Shown: one piece after another, positions 22,201 to 35,032 of the stretch
Layout of the letters: each line of letters starts with the position of its first letter
Position numbering within the stretch: the first letter of the stretch is position 1
From: Plutella xylostella
Taxonomy: Eukaryota > Arthropoda > Insecta > Lepidoptera > Plutellidae
Length of the DNA stretch: 64,000 bases
NCBI RefSeq assembly: GCF_932276165.1
Contig: NC_064005.1
Span: forward strand, 2,418,001-2,482,000
Direction of reading: 5' to 3'
Translations under genes and position numbers: made by a program
The notes under the pieces: generated by a model
Databases searched by the model: none
The model's input: the letters and a program-made list of their open reading frames with translations, nothing else
What the model was told of the DNA's origin: nothing

Positions 22201-25094
22201 TGGCTGCCTCTAGCGCACTGTATCAACAACCGGGTGATGGTCATGCACGGGGGCTTGTTCTCCAAGGATGATATCACGCTGGATGATATCAGGCGGGTGG
22301 ACAGGAATAAGCAGCCGCCTGAGGATGGTAAGTTAATACTATATTTTAATGCCCTAACTTTCTACATTTGCGTCGCTCAGCCGAGCTCTTCAAGGAGTCT
22401 CATCACCCGACAAGCGCAAGGCCTTTTAATTTTCTGTTATATTTTTAACTCATACATGACAGACCCAACAACAATGCGTAGTGTATCATCAGACAAAACA
22501 GAACAGTAGGTAACAAACAGAAGAGCACTTACATAGTGGCATTTTTATTATTATCGACTCTAAAGGTAGCTTTTCAAAGAGAGCCGCCATCTATGGATAT
22601 AAATCTAGCGTGCAGCGTCATCCACACTGTCGTGCGTTGACGGACACCGCGTTAGAGACGCCTTGTGACGCTGCAATCGAACGGGCACCTTTAAACTTAT
22701 AAACCCATCTTCCCACACCGTGTCACTATAATTCCCGATCTAACATAAACCCTATCTTTCGCCCAGGTATAATGTGCGAGCTGCTCTGGTCCGACCCTCA
22801 ACCGATGGCGGGGCGCGCGCCGTCCAAGCGCGGCGTGGGCTGCCAGTTCGGGCCCGACGTCACAGCCAACTTCCTCGCCCGCAACCGCCTCGACTACATC
22901 ATCCGCAGCCACGAGGTGAAGAATGATGGGTATGAGCTGGCCCATGATGGCAAGTGTATCACGGTGTTCTCTGCGCCTAATTACTGGTGAGTTGGTTTAT
23001 TTATTTACACTTTATTGTACTCAAAACAGAGGTTTAAAGACCTGCGAATAATTTAATCGCATACGAGTTAGTTTTGAGGTTTACTTACTATAATGTGGCA
23101 AGTTACTTGGCGACCCTCCTTGCGGGGTGAAAGAAGTGGCGGGGGCGAGGTAGCACGACATGCTACACACGTAGAAATGTGTGCCCGGATTAATCTCGCG
23201 ATAGCTTGTAACTATTTCTGACGTAAGTAAAATTTTATTCTATGAGTGTTCCCATAAATGTCATATTTAGCTTAAAATTTATAGTTTGACAGCATTAAAA
23301 TTTGGATGTTTACCTTCAAAATCTACCAATTTGAATTTATTTATGTAAAAGTGTTTTATTTTATAAATCAATTTCCATGTCACTTTCATGTTCACTCTCT
23401 GTTTGAACTTGTTCATCGTCGTCGTCATCCTCATCTTCATCATCGTTTTCATTAACTTCAATTATAAATCTAAGACAAAAACCAAAAAACATTATACCTA
23501 CTTTGAAGTATAATGTACTAGAGTACGCCAGTCATATTAGTTCAGTGTACACCTATATTTTATGTTTAATTTACATTAAATTATAAATTAACAATAACAT
23601 ACCTGTCCAATACATCGTCAAATACTCTATCAGATTTATAATATTCGTCTTAAATTTTTATGACATGGTCGTCACAATTTCTCCACTTTTCAGGCGAATA
23701 ATTAGAGAAAAGCAACTCTAAGTCTTTTATCTCTTTATCTAAGTTAGAGTCAATCGACGTTCTTGCGAGCTCGCCTTTCACGTACCGCCACACAAGTTCA
23801 ATAGGATTTAATTCCGGGTGGTATGGGGGTAGGCGAAGCACGATATCACCATTTTCTTTCAAAATTTCATCAATTTTGTATTTTTTCTCTGTGTTTTGCT
23901 CATTAATTACTTTCATTAAATCACATAAATTTTGGTTGCTTTCCTAGTTACAAGAACTGACAACTGACGCACTGTCATATGGACTCTCGTCTTTGTTGTT
24001 TACTTTTTCGTATCTGACTGCGCAGTACCAACCTTTAGCCGCGTAGCATGACTGATCCGGTACGCTGTTCTACAAGAAGCCCCTATATTGAGACATTATA
24101 CGATTTGCTGTTTTTAACGTTATTTTGTTGACGAATTATAGATACCTAATAATAATATACCTAATGATAATATTAAAAAGGCCTCAACACTCATCCTAAG
24201 ACTAATGGTCTCAGGATCAATGATCTCATGTGGGTCGCACTCAAATTATGACAGACTATATAAGACATGTGGCCGCCTCGGCTGCGCGGCCGAGACTGCC
24301 GTAACAATGACATGCAGTGCACGCGTTCCCCTCCACCGCTACCCCTCCCGCTACCCGCTGTCGTCTTGGGTACCTCGTCCCCTCCGCGTCTTTCACCCCG
24401 CAAGGAGGGTCGCCAAGCAACTTGCCAATCTATAGGGGTCTTTTTTCCGTGTTAAAACGTAATAATATGATTATAGATTAATATAATAGTTATAATAACT
24501 GGACTGTTGGATATGGGGCTCTGAGAACCTGATCTCGTCTTAGGTTGCCGGTCCACGGATCCAGAAGGCGTCCTAAAAGCAATGTTTCCTGTTCGTTCCT
24601 TCATTGTTCCATAAATAACTCACTTAAAATGTGTTATCTTTTCCAGTGATACAATGGGCAACCGCGGCGCTTTCATCACAATGAACGGCAAGGACCTGAA
24701 GCCAAACTTCACCACTTACGAGGCTGTGGTGAGTGACAAATAAATAATTTTCAATTTGAATTTTTAATTTGTAACTTTTTAACCGAATATTTTTTTTTAC
24801 CTAAATTTTAATGTGGACATAAATTATCAATTAAACTATGGCAAACTGACGGCCGCTGTATAATAGGAGGAGGGAGGTATATTGCCAGACTTACGGATAG
24901 GGCGAGATAGCATGAGTCCAGCCGCCATTGTCATATTGATTCTTTATCTGTGTGCGTTACAACACCTTTCTCTATTTCATGTTATACGTACCACCTTTCA
25001 CGTAATAATATTTCCCTCTCTTTCTTTCCAGCCTCATCCAGACGTGAAGCCGATGGCGTATGCCAACTCATTCCTCAGCATGCTCTGTCAGTAG
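19288..25094 (+). CDS. PP5: Serine/threonine-protein phosphatase 5
   Basis: Nine exons: 19288-19384, 19530-19771, 20267-20414, 20990-21111, 21389-21659, 22097-22327, 22767-22986, 24647-24728 and 25032-25094. They give 491 residues (human PP5 is 499), with all phases consistent. The N-terminus (about residues 23-135) is a three-TPR domain that in PP5 binds Hsp90. The PPP catalytic domain follows, with GDIHGQ (~233), GDFVDRGSFS (~262), GNHE at the exon 5/6 junction (~294), MHGGLF, RSHEV and SAPNYCD across the exon 7/8 junction. All metal and phosphate ligands of the family are present. The autoinhibitory C-terminal helix PMAYANSFLSM is intact. Cytosolic or nuclear Hsp90-associated phosphatase. 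The first downstream AATAAA is at 26024. Confidence 0.97.
20804..20944. mobile_element. 141-bp Harbinger-type MITE in PP5 intron 3
   Basis: Inverted ends GGGCTTGTTTCACAATGTCTG and the complement of CAGACATTGTGAAACAGGGCC, flanked by TAA on both sides. A 3-bp TAA/TTA duplication with GGGC ends is typical of PIF/Harbinger MITEs. It ends 45 bp before exon 4. Confidence 0.8.
21743..21762. repeat. (AG)n microsatellite after an RTE tail scrap
   Basis: A GA-dinucleotide run in PP5 intron 5. It immediately follows AGGCCTATGTCCAACAGTGG, a short relic of the RTE-like tail seen elsewhere in the window. Confidence 0.8.
23093..24430 (-). mobile_element. Tc1/mariner-superfamily element in PP5 intron 7, degraded
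   Basis: About 60-bp inverted ends (TGGCAAGTTnCTTGGCGACC then CTTGCGGGGTGAAAG), flanked by TA dinucleotides at 23091-23092 and 24431-24432. It carries the 3' part of a DDE transposase on the minus strand, antisense to PP5. The 1.34 kb length and missing 5' coding part show an internal deletion. Confidence 0.85.
23366..23916 (-). pseudogene. DDE_3-type transposase, 3' fragment
   Basis: The frame 23916-23650 contains LPPYHPELNPIELVWRYVKG, the third catalytic block of IS630/Tc1-type DDE transposases, with the E of the triad in PIE. One in-frame stop follows at 23650. The frame continues past it to a donor at about 23597, then a short intron, then an acidic Asp/Glu-rich tail ending near 23366. 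The first two catalytic Asp residues are absent. Nonfunctional. Confidence 0.85.
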
Positions 25095-27271
25095 TTACCT
25101 TTATATATAACCTTATACTTTATATACCGTTACGGAAAATGCCAGACCAATTACAGCCTGTGGTTAAAGATCGTTTTGCTTCGGCCAATATTTGTAAAAA
25201 GATTTGGTGGTGGCGAGGAAACATCAAGTTTCGTTTTAATGCTGGCTAAAGTTGAGTTTTCGCGTTAGAAATAAGGTAGTGTTTCCAAATGGCATTCAGT
25301 TTTCGGCGAGTCTTTTGAATTATCAGCCAATTTACACTTGTATTTAGTCGCTGTGATTTTGAAAATCTGCGTCTACGATTTTATAAGAATATTATTCTTT
25401 GCGACAATACAGTGGATTGAACTTCTTGGTTCTATAATAGTGTATCCTAGTAGTGTTTGGATATTTGTATCGCCTGCTGTGTCGGAAAGAGATGCAATAC
25501 TCACTGCCATAAGCCAGAGCGAGATAGCATGACCAGTCTAGTTACGTATACAGTAATTTGTTTTGTTATTTTAGCGCTCCTAAGCTCTTTAAAAATGCAA
25601 TTCTTTTAATGTTAAAAACAAGCATCACGGTCTTGTATATAATTAAGAAATTTTATGTTTTAAATGGAATAATAAGATCACTTTTATGAAAGACGATAAA
25701 TATGCATTTATTTTAAACAATCTTGTCTGTTTAGTTACCATGTTTCGTCGTTTTAACTGCTATTTTTACATTTAACTTGAACAAACTATGTAATTAGTCG
25801 ACAAATCGAATTTAAAAGCAATAAGTAAAAAAACATACTCCGAAGTGTGTTTTCTCGAGCTTTTTTAATCTTTAAACACACAAGGTGCAGGCACAGTCTA
25901 GTTAAAATTTAAACATTTAAGAAGAAATACAATTGTAATTCGCACCATATTATATTATGCTACCGAAGTCACAATTAGATGCAAAAATAGCCCTCATTGC
26001 TAAGGACTGAAGTTCGAATTGTAAATAAATAATATACACCTCTCTCATTGCTAAATTTAGGTTAGTGTCGGTGCCATTACTTAGACTGAAACAACATATT
26101 TTACTCTTACTTTACACTAAATTGCCTTGAACTTTTCGGATCTTATGCCCTAGCCTTTCTGAATCATTCATTTTCAAAAAAACCCGACACATATTGTCTT
26201 CACCCCAGATAAATAAGGGATATGGGATACTATAATAAACTGCATCGCATGATACGAAACAACCCCTACAACTTTGTCACTTATATATTATCTAAAATGG
26301 TATAATTATTGAATATTTAGCTCAAAAGCATAATTAAATTTTGTATCTAAAGGTAAGATAATCTTAATCGTGGTACCTTTCATCGAAGGACACATTATAT
26401 ACTGGAATTTAAGTAAGACGTAGGGATAATAAAAAATAACTATTAAAATTACGTGATTCGATTGGTTTATTCAATTCAACATGGTGGCTCAGTCAGCCAA
26501 TCACAGCTAAGGCAGTTTTTCTTGATTATATTCATAACATCGCGTTAAATTTAATAGTTAAAAGCAATGGTGTCAAGTCTGTTAAAAAAATACTTTGCGT
26601 TAGTGTGTATCCGGTATCGACATAATTGTAGGTTTTTTATAAGCAATAATCTTACTCTAACGTAGGTTATAAGCGAATACCCTTCATTTCCTAACGGATG
26701 CGATAAGATACGAATACTACACACCACTGTATAGTAGTTTCTTAGCAGACACGGCCCCTACGTTTTCAGTGTATTATTTACATATTATTTAGTGTAATAG
26801 CGACGGAATGAACCAGGCCGTGCCGCGGAGCATATCACAGAGTGTGGATAAGTTTTGGTGTTGACTTTAATTAATAAATTGTTAAATTTGTAATTTTAAC
26901 CATGTTTTATTTGAGACTTTAACCATGTAGGCCTCGTTATGTGTACGGAGATTCACGAAAGATGACCATAAAATAATCGTAGTGTAAATTAATTTAGTAG
27001 AGATTAATGTAGTGGGCTCTTTCATGGACACTTCGTGGCATTTATTCATGTTTCTGCTGTCAGCCGAAAGAAGTAAGCCGATTACAGCTTACCACACATA
27101 ACAAAATTTGGATATTATTGGTCAAGCTACGTGAACGTAAGTACCTACGTAAGTACTTTTTTTCTAGGGTTTTACTATGTTACTATAGTAAATACGAAAC
27201 ATTATACAAAGCAACAAAAATCAACAACAAATAAAACCACACCTTTACAACAAACAAACATTTATTCCACA
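25095..27271. other. PP5 3' UTR and intergenic region
   Basis: AT-rich, with the first AATAAA after the PP5 stop at 26024-26029. The polyadenylation signal of the minus-strand gene to the right is at 27260-27265. No other gene or clear element recognised. Confidence 0.5.
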
Positions 27272-29462
27272 CTACGGAACGAGTTGAGTGAGCATTTTGA
27301 CCACAGTCTTCTTGTCCATCTTGCACTTGGGGTACAGTTGCTGGCAGTCGGCTTTTGTGGACTTGCCGGCAGATACTGCGTCGAGGATGGAGGTGCCATC
27401 TAGCATGCGACGGACTAGGGAGTTTCTGGAACGTTTTTGGGATAATTAGTTTGTTTTTTTTTAATTATGGAAAATGTGCAACTCATCTGCCGTTATTCCA
27501 CTAAAGACAACGGCTGGGGTAGGTACGTAAGGTAAAAAAACAGTAAAACACCTTGTCATTCTAAACCACTTATGCCATCAAACATTGTGAGGGTACACTG
27601 TAATTAAGGATGTTAGAAAAAACGGATTACTAAACTTTTGTATAATACCTTCCGATTCGATGGTTTGCATAAAACTTTTTATCCCATACAAAGTGGCGCC
27701 TCTAGCGGAAAATATAATGAAACTTTAATGTGTGCTGACGACAGCAGCTTACACAAATTTTAAAGGGCATAAATAGCAGTTCAGAAATTTCACTTACGAA
27801 GCCATAGTAGACAGCAGCGCATCGAAGTCAGTCGCGTTGCCCGCCACCACGTTCTCATTGGCCAGTTGCACGTACGAGCATGTGAGTCGCTGCATGCAGG
27901 CCGCAGAGTCTATGTTGTACCGGCTTAATGTCTCGTCTAGCTTGTTGAGCATGTCGGACACTTCTAGTACGTTCGATTCTGCACCTGAGAGTGGAGGAGG
28001 TTAGTTGGTGGTAGTTGAAAATGGTGATGTTTGGGGAAATGAGTTTGGCGAATGTAATGTCTTCTGAAGTCAGCTAGTGATAATGTTACCTATATGAGAG
28101 GGGTCAGGTTGGTTTGCTCCAGACTGTACATGCATCAAAGTTGGTAAGTACTAATTTAAAGCTCATTATAAAAATATGTATAGTGCTACTTTTGGGACTA
28201 TATTATATCAGTTTAGTCACATCAGTACCTAAACCTTATTAAACTTAACTGTGGTAAATATACGAATTATTATACATAATATGTTATAAGCTCGTTCTCC
28301 GGCTCTCCCAAAGAAAACCTAAGGATTTAATAATCATAATTTCTATTGCCCTTTACAGAACTAAACTCACTTCTAGCATAGCCCCCAGGTCCGTAACCAT
28401 AGGACAGTGCGTGTATGATCTTGGGCAGCACCAGCACGGCCCCGAAGCCGAGGATCGAGCCCAGCAGCACGCCTCCCAGGTCGATCTTCAGCGGCCCGTA
28501 GAGGCCTGGGGCTGACGAGCCGTACGGGACACCCTGTGGTGAGTTATGCAGTTTATTTATAGGTACCTACCGGATGTTATTGGGAAATTGGTTGACCTAC
28601 CTGTCACATCCCGTGAAATCAGAGACAGTAAAAAATCTATTGTGTCTGGTTTAGGTACTGGTTACCAATGGGTCACCGGTACGTGAGTGGTTAAAGCTTA
28701 GAATTGCTTGAAGCAGGCCCTCGCTAACACATACACGCCAACACGACTTGCTCACGGGATATTTAAAAAATAGGGTCAGCTGAAATGATTCGGACTTTTC
28801 AGTTGAAGGTACTTGATTATAAAATAGGTACAGATTTTAAAAACTTCGGCAGCTAAATAGGCTTTTTAGATCATTTTTAAACTAACCGGTCCGCCAGAGC
28901 CCGACGCGCCATACGAAGAGATGCCGAACCTCTGCGTCCTTTCCGATTGGCTGTCTCTGTCTCTCGCCAGCTCCTCTCTCTTCTCAACCCTGGCCGAGGG
29001 CTCCGCCAGCTGGTCTTCAGTCCGGTAGCTGGGGCTTGGCTGGAAGCCCCTGAAATCGAAGCTGTTACTATGTACTATTAGATTTTTGGGAAGATTAGAA
29101 GAGGAAGTTTATGGGAGTCTACCAGAGTCGCGATTCTGGGTACTTTGATTACAACACTGATAGGTTATTATTATTTATGATAAAGAGTTTTTAGCCAAGA
29201 CAGATTCGTTTTTGGATATTCTTGGCGCTTTCGCAAACATATTTTGTTTGACGCTCTTTGGTTTAGTCCCAGAGGTTGTAAATATTGAAAACGAGTGTTG
29301 TGAGGGTTATTCTAGCCTAGAAGGTAGTTGTATGCCTCCCGGATACTTCATGGACACCTATTTCCCAATAGTTATTGGTACTCACCCATCATCCCTATAA
29401 CTGGCTTTAGCGATGGACACACCCAAAACTAGACACCCAACGAGATAAACTTTAGAAGACAT
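27272..29462 (-). CDS. DM4/12-like secreted or membrane protein (gene A)
   Basis: Five exons on the minus strand: 29386-29462, 28887-29049, 28371-28533, 27798-27984 and 27272-27425, giving 247 residues with consistent phases. A signal peptide at 1-20 is followed by a charged Arg/Glu-rich region, a hydrophobic segment at ~98-118 (membrane or hydrophobic helix), and a C-terminal domain with C-x5-C and then DC-x6-C. The pattern A-C-x-x-R-L-x-C ... ALL ... G-x-x-x-x-A-D-C-x-x-x-Y-P-x-C resembles the insect DM4/12 family, whose function is unknown. The gene at 36553-44223 has the same architecture. AATAAA lies at 27260-27265. Function not assigned. Confidence 0.85.
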
Positions 29463-31097
29463 CTTAAGGCGAACTGTTTCACTGGACTGATGCTTTTCAG
29501 TTCCGCGTATAGTCTTTAATACTACGCGTTCCGAAGCTTGGTTTCAAACAATTGTAGTGAGGAAACCCCTTTGTCGTATGTCCATACGGTTTTGATTGCG
29601 CAATCAATGGTGCCCATACAATGCGCTTGTCTTGCAATCTGGAGATGGTATCTTTGAGGGAAGCTAAGGGAAGAGGCTTAGAATTACTAGGTTTTGGTCT
29701 GACTAGGTGTGCTAAAGGGTGCTTAGGGTTCATGCAAAGACTTAGACTATATGTACTTATAGGTATTTAGATATTTCATATTATTATATGAATGGATGTT
29801 TATGTTGTTAACGACGTTTTAAGTTGGTGTTAGCGGGTTAGGAAGTGTGTGGGGAAATTAGAGGAAGCATATTATATTGTCTCTTACGTCGCATGACGAT
29901 GATAGCATACAGTCATTAGCCCAGTTACACATTGAAGTATTTGTATGTGAGCATAAAGTTAAATGAGCTTGTTGTTTTGTGTTTTGTAGCACTTGGAAGT
30001 GGCTTCCGGAATCAGGAATGTGCCAATTAAATAGGTAATTTTATTCAAACTAAATGTGTTCCTTTATTTCAGATTTTTCATGTGGAATCTTCAAATTTTG
30101 TGTGTGTGTATGTGCTTATATCGAACCGGTTAAAATGGGCTCACATAACAAAAAAAATGTAGTATTTTCTTTTTAAATACGTTTTCTTTAATGGCAAGAG
30201 GTACCTACACAGTTTTTTGATATAGGTACCTACCTATACTATATATTTAAAGGTAGCTCACTTTTTTCTTACTCCTTTTTCTATGCACTAGCCTCTAGAA
30301 GTTAACTTCAATTCCGCCAGAAACCTTTCTTTTGAAGCTACGTTTTTAACTTGTAAATTATTCAGCGTTAGTTATCAAATAACAAAATCATGTTTATTGT
30401 GTCGCTCCTCTCGCGTATGGGACTAAGCATTTTTGCCCAAAATTATTCAGAGCATAAATAAACGCTTGCCATTGTAGAGTTTGTTGATGCAATCCATTCA
30501 TTTCTAATAGAAACATAGGTAGTCGTATGTATACAAGGTTTAGTTGTGACAAAATCACGTATCTTTGAGTAGGCACATAGCTAGTTACCCAAACTTTTAT
30601 TTAAGTACTTAATTCAATGTAATTATCAGTTACCTATCAATAATGTGGCAATAAGATAAAGGTTATTGCTTCAATTTAATTCATAATTTTTAACTGCAAA
30701 AAAATATATAAATACACTCTTCAACACGGTAGGTAGGTGAGATTTTGTGGTCTAATGAACTTAATTAGATTTCCGATGGGTCTTTAACATGGTATTGGAA
30801 ACATTTATCAGATAGTTAACTAATTATAATGATTATGATATCTATAAAACTCTGTTGAAGATGCGAGTACTTATTTAACTTTGTGATAAAGCCACCAGTG
30901 TTAATTATTTTAAATGCTTATAATGCACCATAGCGTTGAACAAAACAAACAAACAATGATGTTTATTTTGTCCTTGAACAAGATTTGAGAGATTTCTAAT
31001 AAATAACGTATAATCCTATTGTAGCGGAGATTACGTAGCGTAAAAACGGTACAAATCACCTTATGATTTTACCATAGAGCTAGTAGCGAATAGACAG
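29463..31097. other. Intergenic, nothing recognised
   Basis: AT-rich sequence between gene A's start and the transposon cluster. A short minus-strand frame at 30394-30576 has no recognisable content. Gene A's promoter must lie just above 29462. Confidence 0.5.
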
Positions 31098-31099
31098 TA

Positions 31100-33417
31100 G
31101 GGTAAAACTGCCAGTTATTGGCCAACTAAGCGGATTGGCCACTTCAAAGCTGAATTATTTCATACAGATTAAACCAAAATTGACAGATGGTGTATGAATG
31201 TAATCTAGAAAAGCTACTTTTGCCTCGCAGTAAATCAATAATTTATTTAGAAAACTATAACCGATAAAAATATATATGTTATTGCAAACCTGTGTAAAAT
31301 TGCAGTTATTGGCCAAAAAAATCACTTACCGGCCATCCATAGACTGGTTATTGGACACAGGAAATAATTTTATTAAAAAGCTTTAAACCTCTAAAAAATA
31401 GTAATAAATGTTGTCTCTTTTAATAAAAACTTTATTAAAATCAGTTGCAGAATAATATTAACTACGGCTAAACTTCAAAAACAAAAAAAAACAATCAACT
31501 TTCTAAGAATAAAATACTAGAAATATAACATTTATATACGACAAGTTTTTTGTATACATAATTATATAATTAGTTAATAAACACCGTTCCTGCGTACTTT
31601 ACATACAACCAATCAAGCAAAGCAAGATCTACCAACGCTGTACGTGCGTATTTTATTCATCGTCATAGAATCATCATCAGCCAATACTCATCCACTGCTG
31701 GACATAGGCCTCTCCCAAACATAACACTCGGTCCTCGTCCTCGGCCTTCCTCATCCAGCCACTACCAGCTACCCGCCTAAGATCGTCGGTCCAACGGGCA
31801 GGAGAGCGTCCCACGTTGCTTTTGCCTGTTCGTGGCCTCTATACGAGAGCTCGTCTAACCCAACGCTTATCGGTTCTTCGGCAGAATCGGGAGATATGAC
31901 TGCCATTTTATCTAAGCACATTTTGGCAGCTATATGTCGGTAAGCTTAGTTTTTTGACAGATAGACCCTATTTCTGATACGATCTATCAGAGCAACCCCA
32001 AGCATATAGCTCTCTCCATAGCATGTGCACTTTTAATCGGTGCACCAGTCTGCACCATACGTCATCACTGTGCAGGATGCAGTGGTTGACTAGACTTTTG
32101 TCTTCAGGCTTTGAGGGATGCCTACAGGTTGAGAAGCAGCATTCAGGCCACTTAGCATCCAGCTGAGTTCCGGCAGACATTCTGCCATATTGACGATGTC
32201 GTCTGCGCAGCAGAGGTGTGACATTGACATGTGTCCGTTCCAGTCCAACGTCTTAAAGACATCTTCTAAATTCTAATGCATCGGTCTTCAGTTTCTGAGA
32301 TATCACATCTCCCTGTCTCACTCCTCGTTGTTTTTGGATAGGTCTTTTCTTGTGGTCCTGTACTTGGACAGTCATAGTAGCAGCATTGTATAGACATCTC
32401 AACGCCCCGATATAGCGACAGTCGATTTAGCATCTCTCTAAGGAGTCCAAAACTGCCCGTCTCGATGGAGACGAAGGCTTTCTCATAATCCTCAAAGGCT
32501 AGACACAGAGGCTGATTATACTCTTCGGTCTTCTGTATAATCTGCCTTACTGTGTAGTGTGTGTAGATCTATTGTACTAAAGTCTTTTCGAAACCCAGCT
32601 TGCTCTGGGGGCTGAAACTCGTCGAGCTTTTGGGCAAGACGGTTCGTCGATCGATATCCTTCAATAAAATATTGTTGAATTTCTGAAAACTATTTTCTAT
32701 TGTCTTATGTCTTGTCTTTTATGAATTTGAAGGCTTCATTTAAGTCATCTGTCTTCGTTTAGGTGGCATCCCGTTGCTGATGGTTTGCGCATTTAGTAAC
32801 AAAATACATTTTTTTTTTTTAATACCACTAAATACTGGCCACCTATGCCAGTAACTGAATTTAATTGATAAAAGTGCGTGATATTTTGCCACACGATACT
32901 ACAACTTATAAATATTGTGAAAACAGTCGATTTTCATCTAAATAGAGTACTTACATTTTTATTTAGTTATTGGCATAGGCGGCCAGTAACATAAAATTTG
33001 CAATATATTGATTCAATTATTGGCCACCTCCATAAACTCACCTTCCCAAAGGTAATTGCATGAAACTATAATATATTAATAAAACTTACCATTAACACCA
33101 TATAAATATGCTAAAGAAATCACTTAAATTGCGTTCAATCACCAATAATGTCAATTTTGAAGAAATGTGTTTCGTTAAGAAATACGTTACTCTGAAGCGT
33201 GCACGCAGAAGTCCGACCGCCAACTGTCAGAAAAAGGCGGCATAGTATGGCGCTTTTTTTCATAGTGGCAAAAAATTGTACTAAAATCAAAGTCAGTTAG
33301 ATAACAAAGTTCTATTAAAAAACACAGATGGCAGGTGATGCCTCATTCCTTATTTTATGACTTTTAAGTTTATAGTGGCCAGTAACTAACGATGGCCAAT
33401 AACTGGCAGTTTTACCC
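31100..33417. mobile_element. TA-duplicating DNA transposon, 2.3 kb
   Basis: Inverted ends GGGTAAAACTGCCAGTTATTGGCCA and complement, flanked by TA at 31098-31099 and 33418-33419. Subterminal copies of GTTATTGGCC and GGCCAGTAACT recur inside both halves, probable transposase-binding repeats. No transposase remains. An RTE fragment occupies the middle. Superfamily Tc1/mariner/pogo-like by TSD only. Confidence 0.8.
31670..32740 (-). pseudogene. RTE-type LINE fragment with reverse transcriptase remnant
   Basis: On the minus strand the upper part encodes decayed RT motifs (L-A-F-E-D-Y-E-K-A-F-V-S-I-E, palm region A) and downstream RT blocks with many stops and shifts. The lower part ends with the same tail as 18607-18815 (GGCCTATGTCCAGCAGTGGA complement at about 31697-31716). 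Inserted inside the TA element. Confidence 0.8.
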
Positions 33418-33510
33418 TATAACGATGTTGATTCTGAAGGCACAAAATTTAATTTTAGCGATGTCTACATACATTTGGCAAGACCATAATGAGATTTAAA
33501 AAAACTCATA

Positions 33511-33640
33511 CTGCCAGTTTCTATAACTCTATCTATCTATAACTGGTAGTTACTTTCATAATTTAGATTATTACTTTTGATTATGTCAAAATCGTATGAA
33601 ACTACCAGTTATGGATTGATAGACATATAGAAACTGGCAG
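33511..33640. mobile_element. 130-bp palindromic MITE
   Basis: CTGCCAGTTTCTATA ... CTATAACTGGTAGTT on the left pairs with AACTACCAGTTATGG ... TATAGAAACTGGCAG on the right, so most of the element is stem. It sits between two larger transposons. It resembles the neighbouring element's CTGCCAGTTAT end but is a separate family. Confidence 0.65.
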
Positions 33641-33913
33641 ATAATAAACAATTTTTAGGGCCGATTTTTCAATGCTCAGATAGACAGATAGATAGCGTTT
33701 ATTCGACAGATAGCGAAATATTACATTTTTCAAATGTCAGATAGAGCTTATTCGTCCAATAACTCAGTTAACTGGAGAATAAATCTATCTGCTGCTTGGG
33801 CCGCCAGATAGGGCTTATTCGATTGATAATTTGACATTTGAGGTTATTGTAAGTTCTTTTTTGCGTTTATACCAATTCTAAACTACCGAGCGCAGAGAAT
33901 AATCGTCATTTTC

Positions 33914-34035
33914 AATGGATATTTTCGATGATATTGATGATATGGCGATCGAAGAAGAGGCAGTAATGAACGAATATATTAATCCATTTGAAAGGAAAGT
34001 CACAGTCGTCAAAACGAGGCCTGATTCATTATAGT
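33914..34035 (+). pseudogene. Harbinger transposase N-terminal remnant
   Basis: An acidic start (M-D-I-F-D-D-I-D-D-M) at 33914, then a short open frame broken by stops. Position and orientation fit the transposase gene of the element; the DDE core is gone. Weak on its own, supported by context. Confidence 0.45.
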
Positions 34036-34383
34036 ATGGGGGATGCAAAAGAATTTCATCGCCGAAAGGCACCAGACTAGAAACATTATGTTGATTTATT
34101 TTCAATCATTAATTTTATAAAACAGGAATGTAGCAGCACTTCCTTCATAAAAAAATATTAAGGTACATATAGTTTTTCATTTTACGATAAGTAGGTAACC
34201 TACGCTATGTATAAGTATCAGACATCCCTCCGGCTTGGCGGGATGATCTTCAATGTCCAGTATTGGACTGCTATAGGCTGAGGAGAAAAGAGAGAAACCA
34301 TCCAGTACTTGATAATAAAACATAGGTGTTATAATTATTTATTTCAGTTTTTATTTGTTAATTCTAAATTAAGGATATGTTGA

Positions 34384-34744
34384 ATGGTAATGCTGGAGCA
34401 AATGCCTAACACCTTTTCTTCTACATCGATAAATGGAGGTGCATTTGAGGGCCCACCTCCAGTTTTGTACATCTCTTGCCTTTGCAGGGAAGACTTCTTC
34501 TTCATTGTTTATTTGATGCCCTCGTACTTTAACTTAAGGGTTTTCCATGAGCGGACACTTGTGGTTATACCAGTGGAGTTAAAAGAAAACCCAATTTTCT
34601 TCCATGCAGTCTCCTTATCTTTATTTGTTGCAGCATCGGTCTTTTTATTTTCTATGACATGTTTGAATTTATCTACCAAACTCACTACACAGTAACTTCA
34701 GCATTATTAAAATTCGCTAAACGCTCTCTTTTTTGTGAAACCAT
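34384..34744 (-). pseudogene. Myb/SANT-like Harbinger accessory protein, degraded
   Basis: From ATG at 34744 the minus strand encodes blocks typical of MADF/Myb-SANT-like proteins of insect Harbinger elements: I-E-N-K-K-T-D-A, A-W-K-K-I-G, S-W-K-T-L-K-L-K-Y and Y-K-T-G-G-G-P. At least two in-frame stops interrupt it. Confidence 0.7.
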
Positions 34745-35032
34745 TGTGATTCAAGAATAACAAATTTAAATACCAAAATCAAAACAACCAAACCAAACAG
34801 TCAGTGAGGCTTGTTGATTGCTCTTTGCTTGACAGTGATAGTTGACACTGACAATTGAAATAGTAGTCTGTCCTGCTTTAGCACTAGTGTCTGCGCATAT
34901 ACTTGTTTCATCTCTCCTGAGTTCAAATAGAAAAATCGGTAAGATAGTTCATCTATGGAATAAATCACAATTGAAAAATGGTTAAACAACTACCAGGCCG
35001 ATAAACAGCCAAATAAAATTATTCGTTAGATA

